Of a DNA stretch of 64,000 nucleotides, positions 8,043-17,227 are shown one piece after another (position 1 is the stretch's first letter; the number at the start of each line of letters is the position of its first letter). Below the pieces are notes generated by a model. The model made no database searches, was not told the DNA's origin, and worked only from the letters and a program-made list of their open reading frames with translations. A program made the translations under genes and the position numbers. This DNA comes from Roseiarcus sp963805295 (GTDB lineage: Bacteria > Pseudomonadota > Alphaproteobacteria > Rhizobiales > Beijerinckiaceae): positions 1 through 64,000 of the forward strand of contig CAWDTW010000104.1 in the NCBI GenBank assembly GCA_963805295.1, in the 5' to 3' direction.

Positions 8043-9818
8043 CTACCCGCCGCCGAGCACCCCCTTCATCGCCACGTTGGTTTCCTGCGCATAGCGGCGC
8101 GCGGCGAAGGCTTCGCCGAGCGTGCCGAGCACATGGCCGGTTTCGCGCTCCGTGACCGCGAGCGTGTCGGTCTGCGCGTCGCCGAAGAGCTCGAGCGCGG
8201 CGCGAATGTTGTCGTCCGGGTGCAGGGTCGTCGCCGGCAGGTGCGCGATGAGGCCGACCGGACCGCCGTCGTCGCCTTCCTCGAGCGCATGGGCGTGCGC
8301 CTCGGGAACATGGACGAGCCCGTGATAGCGCCCGTCCTCGCCGACCGCGACGACGACATTGGCGCTGCCGAGCGGATAGGCCTCGCGGAACGCGCGAATG
8401 CTCTCCTCGGCCAGAAAGATCGGCGGCGACGTGACCATCATCCTGGCGACCGTCAGGTCGCGCAGCCAGCCGACGTCCTGTCCGCCGCGAATCGTCTCGC
8501 CGCGCAGGTGCAGGCGCCAGGTGGTGAACGAGTAGCCGAAGGTCGCCCGCACGGCGAGGGTGGTTGCGATCGAGGCCGTCAGCACCCCACCCGCGATGCC
8601 GAGATTGCCGGTGCTTTCGAGCACGAGAAACGTCATCGTCAGCGGGCCGCCGACGATCGCCGTGCTGAGCGCCCCCATGCCGACGAGCACGCAAGCCGTC
8701 GTGTCGAGCCCGAGAGACGGAAGCGCGAAATCGACGCCGATCGAAAAGAGCTTGCCGAGCAGCGAGCCGACGAACAGCGAGGCGAAGAACAAGCCGCCGC
8801 GGAAGCCGGAGGCCAGCGACACGAGGCTCGCGAACAGCTTCAGCGAAATGAGGACGGCCAGTTCCTTCGCGCTCAGCGGCCAGTAGAAATCGAGGCCGAG
8901 CGCGCCGTGGCCTGCGCCCAGCACCTGCGGCGTGTAGAGCGCCATGGCGCCGAGCATCAGACCGCCCGCGACCGGCCGCAGGACGCGCGAGGGGACGGCG
9001 GCATGGAAGGCGCGCTCGATGAGCGCCGCCGCCCGCATTGCGCCGACGCCGAGCGCCGCCGCGACGAGGCCGAGCCCGACCAGCGCGCCGTAATGAGCGA
9101 AGCTCAGGGGGGACACTTCCGGCGCGTTGATGACGTAGGGCGCGCCGACGATGGCCTTGGTCGTCAGCACCGCGACCAGCGAAGCGGCCAACACCGGTCC
9201 GGCGTTGGCGAGCGAATAGGCCCCGATGATGAGTTCAAAGGCATAGAAGGCGCCGGTCAGCGGCGCGCCGAAGGCCGCGGCGATCGCGCCCCCGGCGCCG
9301 CAGCCGACCAGCATGCGCAGATCCTGCCGGCGCAGATGCAAATCCAGTCCCAGCCGCGAGGCGACGCCCGCGCCGATCTGCGCGTAGCCCGCCTCCAGTC
9401 CGACCGAAGCGCCGCATCCGTTGGAGACGACCGTCTGCGCGGCGACGAGGAGGCTTTCGTTGAGCGACATGCGCCCGCCGCGCAGCGCATTGGCCTCGAC
9501 CGGATCCACCGCGGGGCGCAATTTCTTGTTCTTGCGCGCCCGCCACGCGTCGATCGATCCGAGCGCGAGCCCCGCCAGCATCGGCGCGGCGAAGGCGGCG
9601 ATCGGCGGCACGCGCTCGGCGGCGCTGAGGCGCACGTCGAAGGGGATGCCGTAAATGACCACATGCGCGAAGTCGACGATCGACGTCATCGCGCTGACGC
9701 AGAGGCCGGCCAGCACGCCGACGCCGATCGCGAGCGCGACCAGCCCCAATTCGCCCCCGCGCAGGCGGGCGCGCAGCCGCGCGAGGACGACGAGCGCGCG
9801 TCGCGGCGGAGTCTTCAT
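8043..9818 (-). CDS. ClC-family chloride channel/antiporter with C-terminal CBS region
   Basis: A 591-residue ClC protein: ten or more hydrophobic helices (residues about 20-440), then a cytosolic CBS pair (about 450-580). The filter region reads GCGASVGLEAGYAQIG, which keeps the gating glutamate though not the textbook GREGP. The second filter loop is GFRGGLFFASLF. It moves Cl- or similar anions across the inner membrane, perhaps in exchange for protons. Despite the nearby fluoride genes it does not show the motifs I know for CLC-F fluoride carriers. It appears to be a single-gene unit. Confidence 0.88.
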   Translation of the reverse strand: MKTPPRRALVVLARLRARLRGGELGLVALAIGVGVLAGLCVSAMTSIVDFAHVVIYGIPFDVRLSAAERVPPIAAFAAPMLAGLALGSIDAWRARKNKKLRPAVDPVEANALRGGRMSLNESLLVAAQTVVSNGCGASVGLEAGYAQIGAGVASRLGLDLHLRRQDLRMLVGCGAGGAIAAAFGAPLTGAFYAFELIIGAYSLANAGPVLAASLVAVLTTKAIVGAPYVINAPEVSPLSFAHYGALVGLGLVAAALGVGAMRAAALIERAFHAAVPSRVLRPVAGGLMLGAMALYTPQVLGAGHGALGLDFYWPLSAKELAVLISLKLFASLVSLASGFRGGLFFASLFVGSLLGKLFSIGVDFALPSLGLDTTACVLVGMGALSTAIVGGPLTMTFLVLESTGNLGIAGGVLTASIATTLAVRATFGYSFTTWRLHLRGETIRGGQDVGWLRDLTVARMMVTSPPIFLAEESIRAFREAYPLGSANVVVAVGEDGRYHGLVHVPEAHAHALEEGDDGGPVGLIAHLPATTLHPDDNIRAALELFGDAQTDTLAVTERETGHVLGTLGEAFAARRYAQETNVAMKGVLGGG

Positions 9819-9900
9819 CGCCGCTGCCGGCGGGGTGCGGGAGCGCTTGACGGCATGGGCGAATTTATGCGCGGCCGACGGCCCGAAGCCAAGGGCGGCT

Positions 9901-11028
9901 TCACCGCTCCGCCAGCGCCATGTCGTCGCGGTGGATCATCTCGGCGCGACCGGAGGTTCCGAGGATGTGGACGATGTCGCGCGACTTGCGGCCGCGGATA
10001 CGTTCGGCGTGCAAAGCGTCATAGGCGATGAGACCGCGCCCGATCTCCGCGCCCCGCTCGTCGCGGATGGCGACGCAATCGCCGCGCGAGAAGACGCCCT
10101 CGATGCGCGTGACCCCGGCCGGCAACAGGCTCTTGCCCCCGGCGAGCGCGGCGGCCGCGCCCGCGTCGATGAACACCGCCCCCTTCAGCTCCAGCGAGCC
10201 GCCGATCCAGATCTTGCGCGCCGCGATCGGGTTCGAGGGCGTGAGAAACCAGGTGCAGCGTCCGCCTTCGGCGATGCGGGCGATCGGATGCGCCACCCGC
10301 CCGTCGGCGATGACCATGTGGGTTCCGGCGGTCGTCGCGATGCGGGCGGCCTCGATCTTGGTGCGCATGCCGCCGCGCGACAGTTCCGACGCCGCGCCGC
10401 CCGCCATCGCTTCGATTTCCGGCGTCACCCGTTCGACCACGGGCAGGAGCCTGGCGTGCGCGTTGTCGGAGGGCGGGGCGTCGTAAAGGCCGGCGACGTC
10501 GGAGAGCAGGACGAGAAGGTCGGCGCTCGCCATGGTGGCGACGCGCGCGGCGAGCCGGTCGTTGTCGCCGTAGCGAATCTCGCTGGTCGCGACCGTGTCG
10601 TTCTCGTTGATGATGGGAACGGCGCGCATCGCGATCAGGCGGCCGAGCGTCGCGCGGGCGTTGAGATAGCGGCGGCGCTCCTCCGTATCCTGCAGGGTCA
10701 CCAGCACCTGGCCGGCGACGATCGCATGCACTTGGAGCGCCTGCGACCAGGCGCTCGACAGCGCAATCTGCCCGATCGCGGCGGAAGCCTGGCTGTCCTC
10801 GAGCTTCAGGGCGCCCTTCGGCAACTTCGCGACCGTGCGCCCGAGCGCGATCGCGCCCGACGACACCACCATGACGTTTGCGCCCCGCCGATGCAGCGCG
10901 GCGATGTCGGCGACGAGCGCCTCGAGCCAGGCCTCTTTGACCGCGCCGCGCGAGGAATCGACGAGCAGCGAGGAGCCGACCTTGACCACCACGCGGTTGA
11001 ACCAATCGAGCGAAGGAACCTGGGCCAC
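9901..11028 (-). CDS. proB: Glutamate 5-kinase
   Basis: ProB makes gamma-glutamyl phosphate, the first step of proline synthesis. The 375 residues hold an amino-acid kinase domain (RVVVKVGSSLLVD at the start, NENDTV, GDNDRLAARVA, LLLSDV-type segment and GGMRTKIEAA) and a C-terminal PUA domain (about residues 280-365, with GVFSRGDCVAIRDERG). Both domains and the length are normal. ProA, which usually follows, is not present. In many Hyphomicrobiales obg precedes proB, but it is not here either. Confidence 0.95.
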   Translation of the reverse strand: MAQVPSLDWFNRVVVKVGSSLLVDSSRGAVKEAWLEALVADIAALHRRGANVMVVSSGAIALGRTVAKLPKGALKLEDSQASAAIGQIALSSAWSQALQVHAIVAGQVLVTLQDTEERRRYLNARATLGRLIAMRAVPIINENDTVATSEIRYGDNDRLAARVATMASADLLVLLSDVAGLYDAPPSDNAHARLLPVVERVTPEIEAMAGGAASELSRGGMRTKIEAARIATTAGTHMVIADGRVAHPIARIAEGGRCTWFLTPSNPIAARKIWIGGSLELKGAVFIDAGAAAALAGGKSLLPAGVTRIEGVFSRGDCVAIRDERGAEIGRGLIAYDALHAERIRGRKSRDIVHILGTSGRAEMIHRDDMALAER

Positions 11029-11346
11029 GGCCGCCGACTTGCGAAGGTCTCTGCGCCCGAACGCGCGAAGACGCGGCGAGGCAAGCTCTTTTTCGGTCTA
11101 GATCAGCAACACGGGGATGGCAAGGCGCGCATCGATGCCGGCCGCCGGGCTTCTGGCGCTGATCCGAATCCGACCCGTGTACGTCTGACCGGCGCGACCA
11201 ATCCCGGCGCCTTGACCCCGGAGACGGCGCGCCTCTACAAACGCCGCTTCGAACCGCTCGGCTGACCGAGCTCCGGCTCAGCGCCTCACGCTCCGCCTGC
11301 AAGTCATGCCAAGACCTGGAATCGCAGATCTTCAAGGGACGCCTCG
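11029..11346. other. Intergenic region, nothing recognised
   Basis: This stretch separates the divergent proB and mbfA genes and must hold both promoters. I looked for an Irr-type iron control element and for hairpins and saw no convincing one. The frames that cross it lack ribosome binding sites and resemble nothing known. Confidence 0.4.
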
Positions 11347-12303
11347 ATGCGCAATTTCGATGACCTGTCCGAGCGCGAAATGCTCGCCCTCGCGATCGGC
11401 AACGAGGAGGAGGACAGCCGCATCTACGCCGACTTCGCCGACGGGCTCCTCGAGGACTATCCGGCGAGCGCGCAGGTGTTCACGGAAATGGCGGCCGAGG
11501 AGAACGAGCACCGCCGAAGGCTGATCGACCTCTTCGTCTCCAAGTTCGGCGAGCATATCCCGCTCATCCGTCGCCAGGACATCCGCGGCTACCTCCCGCA
11601 GAAGCCGGTCTGGCAGGCCCGTCCGCTCCATATCGAGGCGGTCCGCGCGCACGCCCACGAAATGGAGCTCGCGGCCGCGCGGTTCTATCGCCAGGCGGTG
11701 GCGCGCACCTCCGACGCCTCCATCCGCAAGCTGCTCGGCGACCTCGCGGAGGTGGAGGTCACGCATGATCGAAGGGCGCTCAACCTGGAAAAGGAGCTCC
11801 TGACCGACACCGCGCGTCACAGCGAGGAAGAGGGCGAGCGCCGGCGCTTCATTCTGCAGATCATCCAGCCCGGCCTCGTCGGCCTGATGGACGGCTCTGT
11901 CTCGACGCTCGCGCCGGTGTTCGCCGCGGCGTTTGCGACCCACAATTCGTGGAACGCGTTTCTGGTCGGTATTGCCGCCTCGGTCGGGGCGGGCATTTCG
12001 ATGGGCTTCGCCGAGGCGCTGTCGGACGACGGCAAGCTCTCGGGCCGCGGCGCGCCGCTGCTGCGCGGCTTCGTCTGCGGCCTGATGACGTTCGGGGGCG
12101 GCATCGGCCACACCCTGCCCTATCTCATCCCCCACTTCTATACCGCGACCGCGGTCGCCATGGGTGTGGTCGTCATTGAGTTGCTGACGATCTCATGGAT
12201 CCAGTGGCGCTATATGGACGTGCCGCCCTTGTCGGCGGCGGCCAAGGTGATGATCGGCGGCGCGCTGGTGCTGGGGGCCGGCATTCTGATCGGGTCCAGC
12301 TGA
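11347..12303 (+). CDS. mbfA: Membrane-bound ferritin MbfA (rubrerythrin-VIT1 fusion iron exporter)
   Basis: The protein is a two-domain fusion of 318 residues. Residues 1 to about 160 form a ferritin-like di-iron helix bundle with EEEDSRIYADFA, EENEHRR and EVTHDRR ligand-bearing helices. Residues from about 170 form a VIT1-like transporter with five helices (LVGLMDGSVSTLAPVFAAAF onward). MbfA in rhizobia and Agrobacterium exports iron and helps against peroxide and acid, normally under Irr control. Both halves are intact and the length is normal. It stands alone as a transcription unit. Confidence 0.9.
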   Translation: MRNFDDLSEREMLALAIGNEEEDSRIYADFADGLLEDYPASAQVFTEMAAEENEHRRRLIDLFVSKFGEHIPLIRRQDIRGYLPQKPVWQARPLHIEAVRAHAHEMELAAARFYRQAVARTSDASIRKLLGDLAEVEVTHDRRALNLEKELLTDTARHSEEEGERRRFILQIIQPGLVGLMDGSVSTLAPVFAAAFATHNSWNAFLVGIAASVGAGISMGFAEALSDDGKLSGRGAPLLRGFVCGLMTFGGGIGHTLPYLIPHFYTATAVAMGVVVIELLTISWIQWRYMDVPPLSAAAKVMIGGALVLGAGILIGSS

Positions 12304-12465
12304 GGGGCCGCATTTGCGCCTCGCCGCCGGATGAGCCACCCTCTACCCGCGAAAGCGATTCCGGGGAGACGGGCGTGGAGATGCAAGCATCGATGGGCAA
12401 GCGCGCCGCGCGGTTCGGCGCGATGGTGGACGGTCGAGGAGCGGGCGAAGTTGTGAGCCCCGCGC

Positions 12466-13320
12466 TCACGACGAATGCGAGCCGGTGAACGGCACGAAGG
12501 GAATGATCGCGCCGCCGTAGATGTCGGAGCGCAGAACCGTCACGCGGCCGTCCGGCGATCGGCGCTTGACCGCCTTGATCACGTGCTGCGCGCCCGGCGG
12601 GCCGACCGGAATGACCATGATCCCCTCGGGCGTCAGCTGCTGCAGGAGCGGCGGCGGAATGTGGTCGATGCCGCAGGTGACGATGATCTTGTCGAACGGC
12701 GCGAACTCCTCCCAGCCGTAATAGCCGTCGGCGTTGCGCGTGCGGATGGCGCGATATTCGCTGTAGCCGCGCGCGATCAGGCGGTCGTAGAGGGCGCGGG
12801 TGCGCGCAGCCAGTCCGGGGATGATCTCGATCGACCAGACGTTCGGCGTGAGGTTCGAAAGATAGGCCGACTGGTAGCCCGAGCCGGTGCCGATCTCGAG
12901 CGCCTTGTCGCTGCGCTTGACGCTGAGCGTATTCGTCATGCGGGCGACCGTGTGCGGGCCGGTGATGGTTACGCCGAAGCCGATGTTGAGGTGATGCCAT
13001 TCATAGGCGCGGTCGAGGTTCTCCGGCGTGACGAACTCCTCGCGCGGGGTCAGGAGATAGGCGCGGATGTCGGCTTCGTCCCAGATGTCGCGGTGGGCGA
13101 TGATCTGCTGGAGGCGGTCCCAGCGCGCCCCAAGAAAACGCGGGTCCTCGCCGCGGTTCTTGACCATCCACTCGACGAAGGCCGCGCGGGTCTCATGCGG
13201 CGGCGAGACGCTCCAGGCATAGGGGGTCGGAACGCTGGCGAAGGCGGGCCCCGCCGCGGCGGCAGCCGCCGCGCCGATCAGGAACCTGCGCCGATCGATG
13301 TCGCGCCTCATGGACGGCAT
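12466..13320 (-). CDS. Tat-exported protein-L-isoaspartate O-methyltransferase
   Basis: PCMT methylates L-isoaspartyl residues using S-adenosylmethionine to start repair of aged proteins. The SAM site EIGTGSGYQSAYL and the following SIEI and GPPGAQHV strands identify the family. Unusually, the N-terminus is DIDRRRFLIGAAAAAAAG with FAS after it, which is a convincing twin-arginine signal, so this copy should act in the periplasm. I placed the start at the ATG at 13320 (or 13311), because longer versions add a non-conserved tail. It stands alone between mbfA and a chorismate mutase. Confidence 0.85.
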   Translation of the reverse strand: MPSMRRDIDRRRFLIGAAAAAAAGPAFASVPTPYAWSVSPPHETRAAFVEWMVKNRGEDPRFLGARWDRLQQIIAHRDIWDEADIRAYLLTPREEFVTPENLDRAYEWHHLNIGFGVTITGPHTVARMTNTLSVKRSDKALEIGTGSGYQSAYLSNLTPNVWSIEIIPGLAARTRALYDRLIARGYSEYRAIRTRNADGYYGWEEFAPFDKIIVTCGIDHIPPPLLQQLTPEGIMVIPVGPPGAQHVIKAVKRRSPDGRVTVLRSDIYGGAIIPFVPFTGSHSS

Positions 13321-13563
13321 GGGGAGGCATAAACCGGCGACCGTCAAGCGCGAAAGCCGGAGCGGCGCCGCCGCCGGGCGCCCGCGTCCCCGTTTCCCGT
13401 CCGGGAGAAAGGAGGCGCCAAGCTCGGTCGCCGGACGATCTGAGACGAACACGGATTTTGATTTTCGCAGAGAAATTGCAACAAGAATTGCCGAGCGCGG
13501 CGCCTCGGCCGATCCCCCGGCCGTCTCCGCCAACCGCAAAGGCTTCAACCAAGGGCTCCAAGA

Positions 13564-13971
13564 ATGCTCAAATCCGCCCTCGCCTTCCTCACCGGCGCCT
13601 CCGCCCGCGCCGACGACGCGGCGACCCGCCCCGCCGGTCGGGGCAGCCCGTCGGTCGACGGCGGCAGATGCTGCGCGAGCCTCGCCGAAGTGCGGGAGAA
13701 CATCGACCGCATCGACCGCGAGCTCGTCCGCCTGATCGCCGAGCGGGGCAAGTATGTGGCCGAGGCCGCACGCTTCAAGCCCGACCTCGCCGCCGTCAGC
13801 GCGCCCGCGCGGGTCGACGCGATCATCGCCAGGGTGCGCGCGGACGCGGAAGCGGAGAGCCTCGACCCGACCGTCGCCGAAAAGACCTTTCGCGCCATGA
13901 TCGCGGCCTTCGAGGACACCGAGCGGGCGGAGTGGATGAAGCGGCAGGGACAGGCGCCGGAAAAGCCGTAG
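13564..13971 (+). CDS. Chorismate mutase (AroQ / PchB-like)
   Basis: A 135-residue protein whose residues 40-125 form the all-helical AroQ fold: VRENIDRIDRELVRLIAERG, then KYVAEAARFK, then RVDAIIARVR. The lysines and arginines that bind chorismate are visible. AroQ turns chorismate into prephenate, and the PchB subgroup instead splits isochorismate to salicylate and pyruvate. The sequence does not settle which. The first 35 residues are not conserved, so the true start may be later. The gene converges with an MBL hydrolase ten bases downstream. Confidence 0.8.
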   Translation: MLKSALAFLTGASARADDAATRPAGRGSPSVDGGRCCASLAEVRENIDRIDRELVRLIAERGKYVAEAARFKPDLAAVSAPARVDAIIARVRADAEAESLDPTVAEKTFRAMIAAFEDTERAEWMKRQGQAPEKP

Positions 13972-13981
13972 CGGCGCCACG

Positions 13982-14890
13982 TCAAGCGCGGCGGAAGCGG
14001 GTCTCGCCCGAGACCGGCGCCTCGGCGACGACCTCGCCGCGCTCGCGTAAGTCTTCGAGATGGGCGAGCGTCGAGAGGCCGGCGGCGCGGGTCAGCGAGG
14101 GATCGAGGCCGACATAGACCTTGGCGACGATGTCGGGAACGGTTTCCGCGCCGCCCTCGAGCGCAGCGAGGATCGAGGCCTCCCGCTGACGCCGGTGATG
14201 ACCGAGGGCGCGCAGGTAGCGCTGCGGCTCGCGCACCGGGCCGCCGTGGCCCGGCCAATAGATCGTCTCCTCGCGGCCGGTGAGCTTCGCCAGCGAGGCC
14301 ATGTAGGCGCCCATCGAGCCGTCGGGCGGCGCCACGACCGACGTCGACCAGGCCATCACGTGGTCGCCGGAAAAGAGCGCGCGCTCTTGGGCAAGCGCGA
14401 AACAGAGATGATTGGCGCAATGGCCGGGCGTAGCGACGGCCTCGATCGAAAATCCGCTCGCCTCGAGCCGCTCGCCGTCGGCGAGAACCGCGTCGGGCGA
14501 ATAGGCGCGGTCATGCGAGGAGTCCAGCCCGCCCGTCCCGTCGCCCTTCGGCTGAAAGGGCGAGGCGCCGACGATGCGCGCGCCCGTGGCCCCCCGCAGT
14601 CTTCCGGCCAGCGCGCTGTGGTCGCGATGGGTGTGGGTGACGAGAATGGTCTCGACCCGCTCGCCCTCGACCGCCGCCAGGATCGCGGAAAGATGGGATT
14701 CGTCGCTGGGGCCCGGATCGACGACGGCGACGTCGCCCTCGCCGACGATATAGGTGCAGGTGCCGTTGAAGGTGAAGGGCGAGGCGTTCGGCGCGATGAG
14801 GCGGCGCACCAGCGGGGAAAGGCGGGTCAGCGCGCGCCGCGGCGCCTGCCGCGGATCGGCGAAGAAGTCGGGTTCCTTCTCGTCAGCCAT
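13982..14890 (-). CDS. MBL-fold metallohydrolase
   Basis: A 302-residue metallo-beta-lactamase-fold hydrolase with a C-terminal winged-helix-like tail (LACTB2 / glyoxalase II-like group). Metal ligands are visible in THTHRDHSAL (HxHxDH), in GHCANHLCF and GDHVM, and in WPGHGGPV. Such enzymes bind two metal ions and hydrolyse esters, thioesters or nucleic acids, and the substrate here is unknown. I chose ATG 14890 (MADEKEPDFF) because the frame upstream is not conserved. The 281 bases upstream to the next gene show nothing I can name. Confidence 0.88.
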   Translation of the reverse strand: MADEKEPDFFADPRQAPRRALTRLSPLVRRLIAPNASPFTFNGTCTYIVGEGDVAVVDPGPSDESHLSAILAAVEGERVETILVTHTHRDHSALAGRLRGATGARIVGASPFQPKGDGTGGLDSSHDRAYSPDAVLADGERLEASGFSIEAVATPGHCANHLCFALAQERALFSGDHVMAWSTSVVAPPDGSMGAYMASLAKLTGREETIYWPGHGGPVREPQRYLRALGHHRRQREASILAALEGGAETVPDIVAKVYVGLDPSLTRAAGLSTLAHLEDLRERGEVVAEAPVSGETRFRRA

Positions 14891-15171
14891 TCGCGCGCTC
14901 CTTTGCCGCCCCGCCGGCGTTCGACCCTCGGGGCTCCGAACTCGAGTCAACGGCGAGGGCGATAGGCGCCGCTCGCGCTTCTTTTGGCGGCGATGAATAT
15001 CGCACGCGCCCCGCATATGCGCCATGAAGACCGCTGAATTGCACGTCCAACGAGTCTCCTCGACGCGAGGCGCAATTTGCAAGACTCTCTCCACCCCGAC
15101 CGGCGCGCTTTGTGAACTGGGATTCGTCGCTCTGGGCTCGAGGCGGGTTATCGCGAGGCGCGCGACGGCCG

Positions 15172-15525
15172 TCACTCGCGGTCGAATAGCTTGCGGAGCT
15201 CCGCCTTGGCCTCTTCGAGCACCTGTCGACGCGGGTCCGGAAGCGATCGGCCGGCGCGATTGATGTAGAACGTCAGCATCGACATGGCGGACTGGTAGGG
15301 CGAGGCCTTCCGGCGCGTGCTCATGTCCGCCGAGCGCTTCAAGGATCGGGCGATCTCCAGGGGGTCGTCCCAGGTGAACACCGCCGGCTCGAGGTCGAGC
15401 GCGTTGCTCTCGCGCGTCACGACTTGCGACCAGCGCTTTGCGGGGTCGGCGGCGCCAACGTCCTCGGGCCTCGCCCGCGCGCGTCGCTGCCGGTTTGCTG
15501 AAGAGGCGCGCGGCCGCTCCGTCAT
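15172..15525 (-). CDS. DUF3175 domain-containing protein
   Basis: A small basic protein of 117 residues. From about residue 33 it carries the DUF3175 pattern WSQVVTRESNALDLE, DDPLEIARSLKRSA, the SPYQSAMSMLTFYINRAG block, and a C-terminal EEAKAELRKLF. The function of this family is unknown. It is common in Hyphomicrobiales and often sits near stress genes. Its start overlaps the stop of the upstream YbhB/YbcL gene by ATGA, so the two are translationally coupled. Confidence 0.85.
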   Translation of the reverse strand: MTERPRASSANRQRRARARPEDVGAADPAKRWSQVVTRESNALDLEPAVFTWDDPLEIARSLKRSADMSTRRKASPYQSAMSMLTFYINRAGRSLPDPRRQVLEEAKAELRKLFDRE

Positions 15526-15980
15526 CGTTCGAATGTTCCAACGAGCTCGGCTTCGGCGAGAGTATGCTTAAGCGCCTCCCGCTCGACGTCTCGGCAGTGC
15601 GCGCCCTTGCGAACCGGCAGTCGGTCGACGGAAAGCGCGAGCAGGCGAAACCGATAGCGATGCGGACCATGCCCGCGGGGAGGACAGGGGCCGCCATAGC
15701 CGGATCGCCCGAAGTCGTTGATCGCCTGCTTGAATTTTTCTTCCCCCGCCGCGCGTCCGGCGCCGCGGGACATCCCGGCGACGGCCGCGGGAATGTCGTA
15801 GGCGGCCCAGTGACGCCACACGCCCCCAGGAGCGTCCGGATCGTTGCAAAGGAGTGCAAAGCCCCGCGTCTTCGGGGGCGCTTCGCCCCACTCCAACGCC
15901 GGCGACAAATCCTCGCCTTCGCATGTGCAGATGCGCGGGATTTTCCCTTTGTCGGCAAAATCGCTCGAGGTCAGCCGCAT
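15522..15980 (-). CDS. YbhB/YbcL family Raf kinase inhibitor-like protein (PEBP)
   Basis: A 152-residue phosphatidylethanolamine-binding-protein fold. The ligand-site motifs are CEGEDLSPALEW, DPDAPGGVWRHW and the GPCPPRGHGPHRYRF loop. The bacterial members are of uncertain function. The ATG at 15980 is preceded by GGAAGGAG, which decides the start over the longer open frame. It is the first gene of a two-gene unit with the DUF3175 gene and diverges from bioY. Confidence 0.92.
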   Translation of the reverse strand: MRLTSSDFADKGKIPRICTCEGEDLSPALEWGEAPPKTRGFALLCNDPDAPGGVWRHWAAYDIPAAVAGMSRGAGRAAGEEKFKQAINDFGRSGYGGPCPPRGHGPHRYRFRLLALSVDRLPVRKGAHCRDVEREALKHTLAEAELVGTFER

Positions 15981-16130
15981 GAGCCATTCTCCTTCCCGAT
16001 CGTCAAGGCGGATCATTCGCGGCAGAGGCCGCCGAGTTCGGAGCTCTGCTTCGACCCTCGTCGCCTTGTTATGATAGCGCGGCGCGGATAAGAGGCGAAG
16101 CCGAACCGTCCGACGACCTTTGGAGTCCCC

Positions 16131-16718
16131 GTGACCGACGCCCTCGACGCCACGCTCGTCGCGACCCTGTGGCCCGCGCGACCGGCTTCGCATCTTGCAC
16201 GCGATGCGGCGCTCGTCATCGGCGGCGCGCTCGCGCTCGCGATTTCGGCCAAGGTCCAGGCGCCCTTCTATCCCGTGCCGATGACCCTGCAGACGCTGAT
16301 CGTGCTCGCGCTCGGCGCGGCTTGCGGAACGCGGCTCGCCGCGGCGGCCGTCGGGCTCTATCTCGCCGAGGGCCTTCTCGGCCTGCCGGTGTTCGCCGGC
16401 GCTTTCGCCGGCCCCGCCTACTTTGCCGGCCCGACCGGCGGCTATCTCCTGAGCTTCCTCGCCGCCGCGGCGCTGATCGGCTTTCTCGCCGAGCGTGGAT
16501 GGGACCGCTCATGGCCGCGGCTCTTGGCCGCAATGACGATCGGCCACGCCGTCATTTTCGCGTTCGGCTTCGCCTGGCTTTCCGTGCTTGTCGGGCCGGA
16601 CAAGGCATTCGCGGTCGGCGTCGCGCCGTTCGCGCTGGCGACGATTGTGAAAACCCTGCTCGCTGCAGCTCTCGTCGGCGCCGCCTGGCGCGCGGTCGAG
16701 CGGCTGCGCGCCTACTGA
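16131..16718 (+). CDS. bioY: Biotin transporter BioY
   Basis: BioY is the substrate-binding membrane component of the biotin ECF transporter and can also work alone. The 195 residues form six helices. Family marks are AKVQAPFYPVPMTLQTL near the start and the glycine-rich GPTGGYLLSFL in the middle. Translation begins at GTG. BioM and BioN are not encoded next to it. The TTATGATAGC at about 16069 only loosely resembles a BioR site, so regulation is left open. Confidence 0.95.
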   Translation: MTDALDATLVATLWPARPASHLARDAALVIGGALALAISAKVQAPFYPVPMTLQTLIVLALGAACGTRLAAAAVGLYLAEGLLGLPVFAGAFAGPAYFAGPTGGYLLSFLAAAALIGFLAERGWDRSWPRLLAAMTIGHAVIFAFGFAWLSVLVGPDKAFAVGVAPFALATIVKTLLAAALVGAAWRAVERLRAY

Positions 16719-16728
16719 CGGCAAGGCG

Positions 16729-17178
16729 ATGGCGGCCGATCCCGATCGCCATGGCCCGCCCGCGAGGGCGGCCTTCGCGCGCTTCGTGCCGATCGCCACC
16801 CGCTGGAGCGACAACGACGCCTACGGCCATCTCAACAATGTCGTCTATTACGCGCTGTTCGACTCGGCGGTGAACGAGATTCTGATCGAGGCGGGGCTGC
16901 TCGATCCAGCGACGAGCCCGATCGTCGGCCTCGTGGTGGAGAGCAACTGCCGCTTCTATTCGAGCCTGACCTATCCCGAGCCCGCGGAAGTCGGCGTCGC
17001 GGTCGAGCATCTCGGCCGCTCCTCGGTGCGCTACCGCCTCGCCGTGTTCAAGGCCGGCGCGACCCACGCCGTCGCCGCCGGCCGCTACACCCACGTCTAC
17101 GTCGACCGGCAGACCAATCGCCCGTTTCCGATTCCCGAGGCGCACCGGGAGCTGATGGAGAAGCTGAAGATGCCGTGA
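16729..17178 (+). CDS. Acyl-CoA thioesterase (4-hydroxybenzoyl-CoA thioesterase family, hotdog fold)
   Basis: A 149-residue hotdog thioesterase of the YbgC/FadM type. The catalytic region reads RWSDNDAYGHLNNVVYYALF, with the conserved Asp and the GHLNN turn, followed by the long central helix. The enzyme cleaves acyl-CoA thioesters, chain length unknown. The gene starts ten bases after bioY and is probably co-transcribed with it, which is a common pairing in this group. Confidence 0.9.
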   Translation: MAADPDRHGPPARAAFARFVPIATRWSDNDAYGHLNNVVYYALFDSAVNEILIEAGLLDPATSPIVGLVVESNCRFYSSLTYPEPAEVGVAVEHLGRSSVRYRLAVFKAGATHAVAAGRYTHVYVDRQTNRPFPIPEAHRELMEKLKMP

Positions 17179-17227
17179 AGTCGCGATGACTTCGGCGCGA
17201 GGCAGTCGTCGCGAAGATGCAAGCGAT

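Noticed and set aside
8043..9818. ClC gene as a fluoride-specific CLC-F carrier
   Set aside because: The filter segments lack the CLC-F type motifs I know, and it is 4.4 kb from the fluoride block on the other strand.
8013..10031. Long plus-strand open frame (672 codons) opposite the ClC gene
   Set aside because: It is an Arg/Glu-rich antisense frame caused by high GC; the minus strand has the recognisable membrane protein.
9655..11265. Long plus-strand frame opposite proB
   Set aside because: Low-complexity Arg/Asp-rich shadow; proB is unambiguous.
11230..11346. Irr iron control element upstream of mbfA
   Set aside because: No inverted TTTAGAA-like repeat is visible despite MbfA usually being Irr-controlled.
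16065..16080. BioR operator upstream of bioY
   Set aside because: TTATGATAGC matches only half of the known TTATC-ATAA type palindrome.
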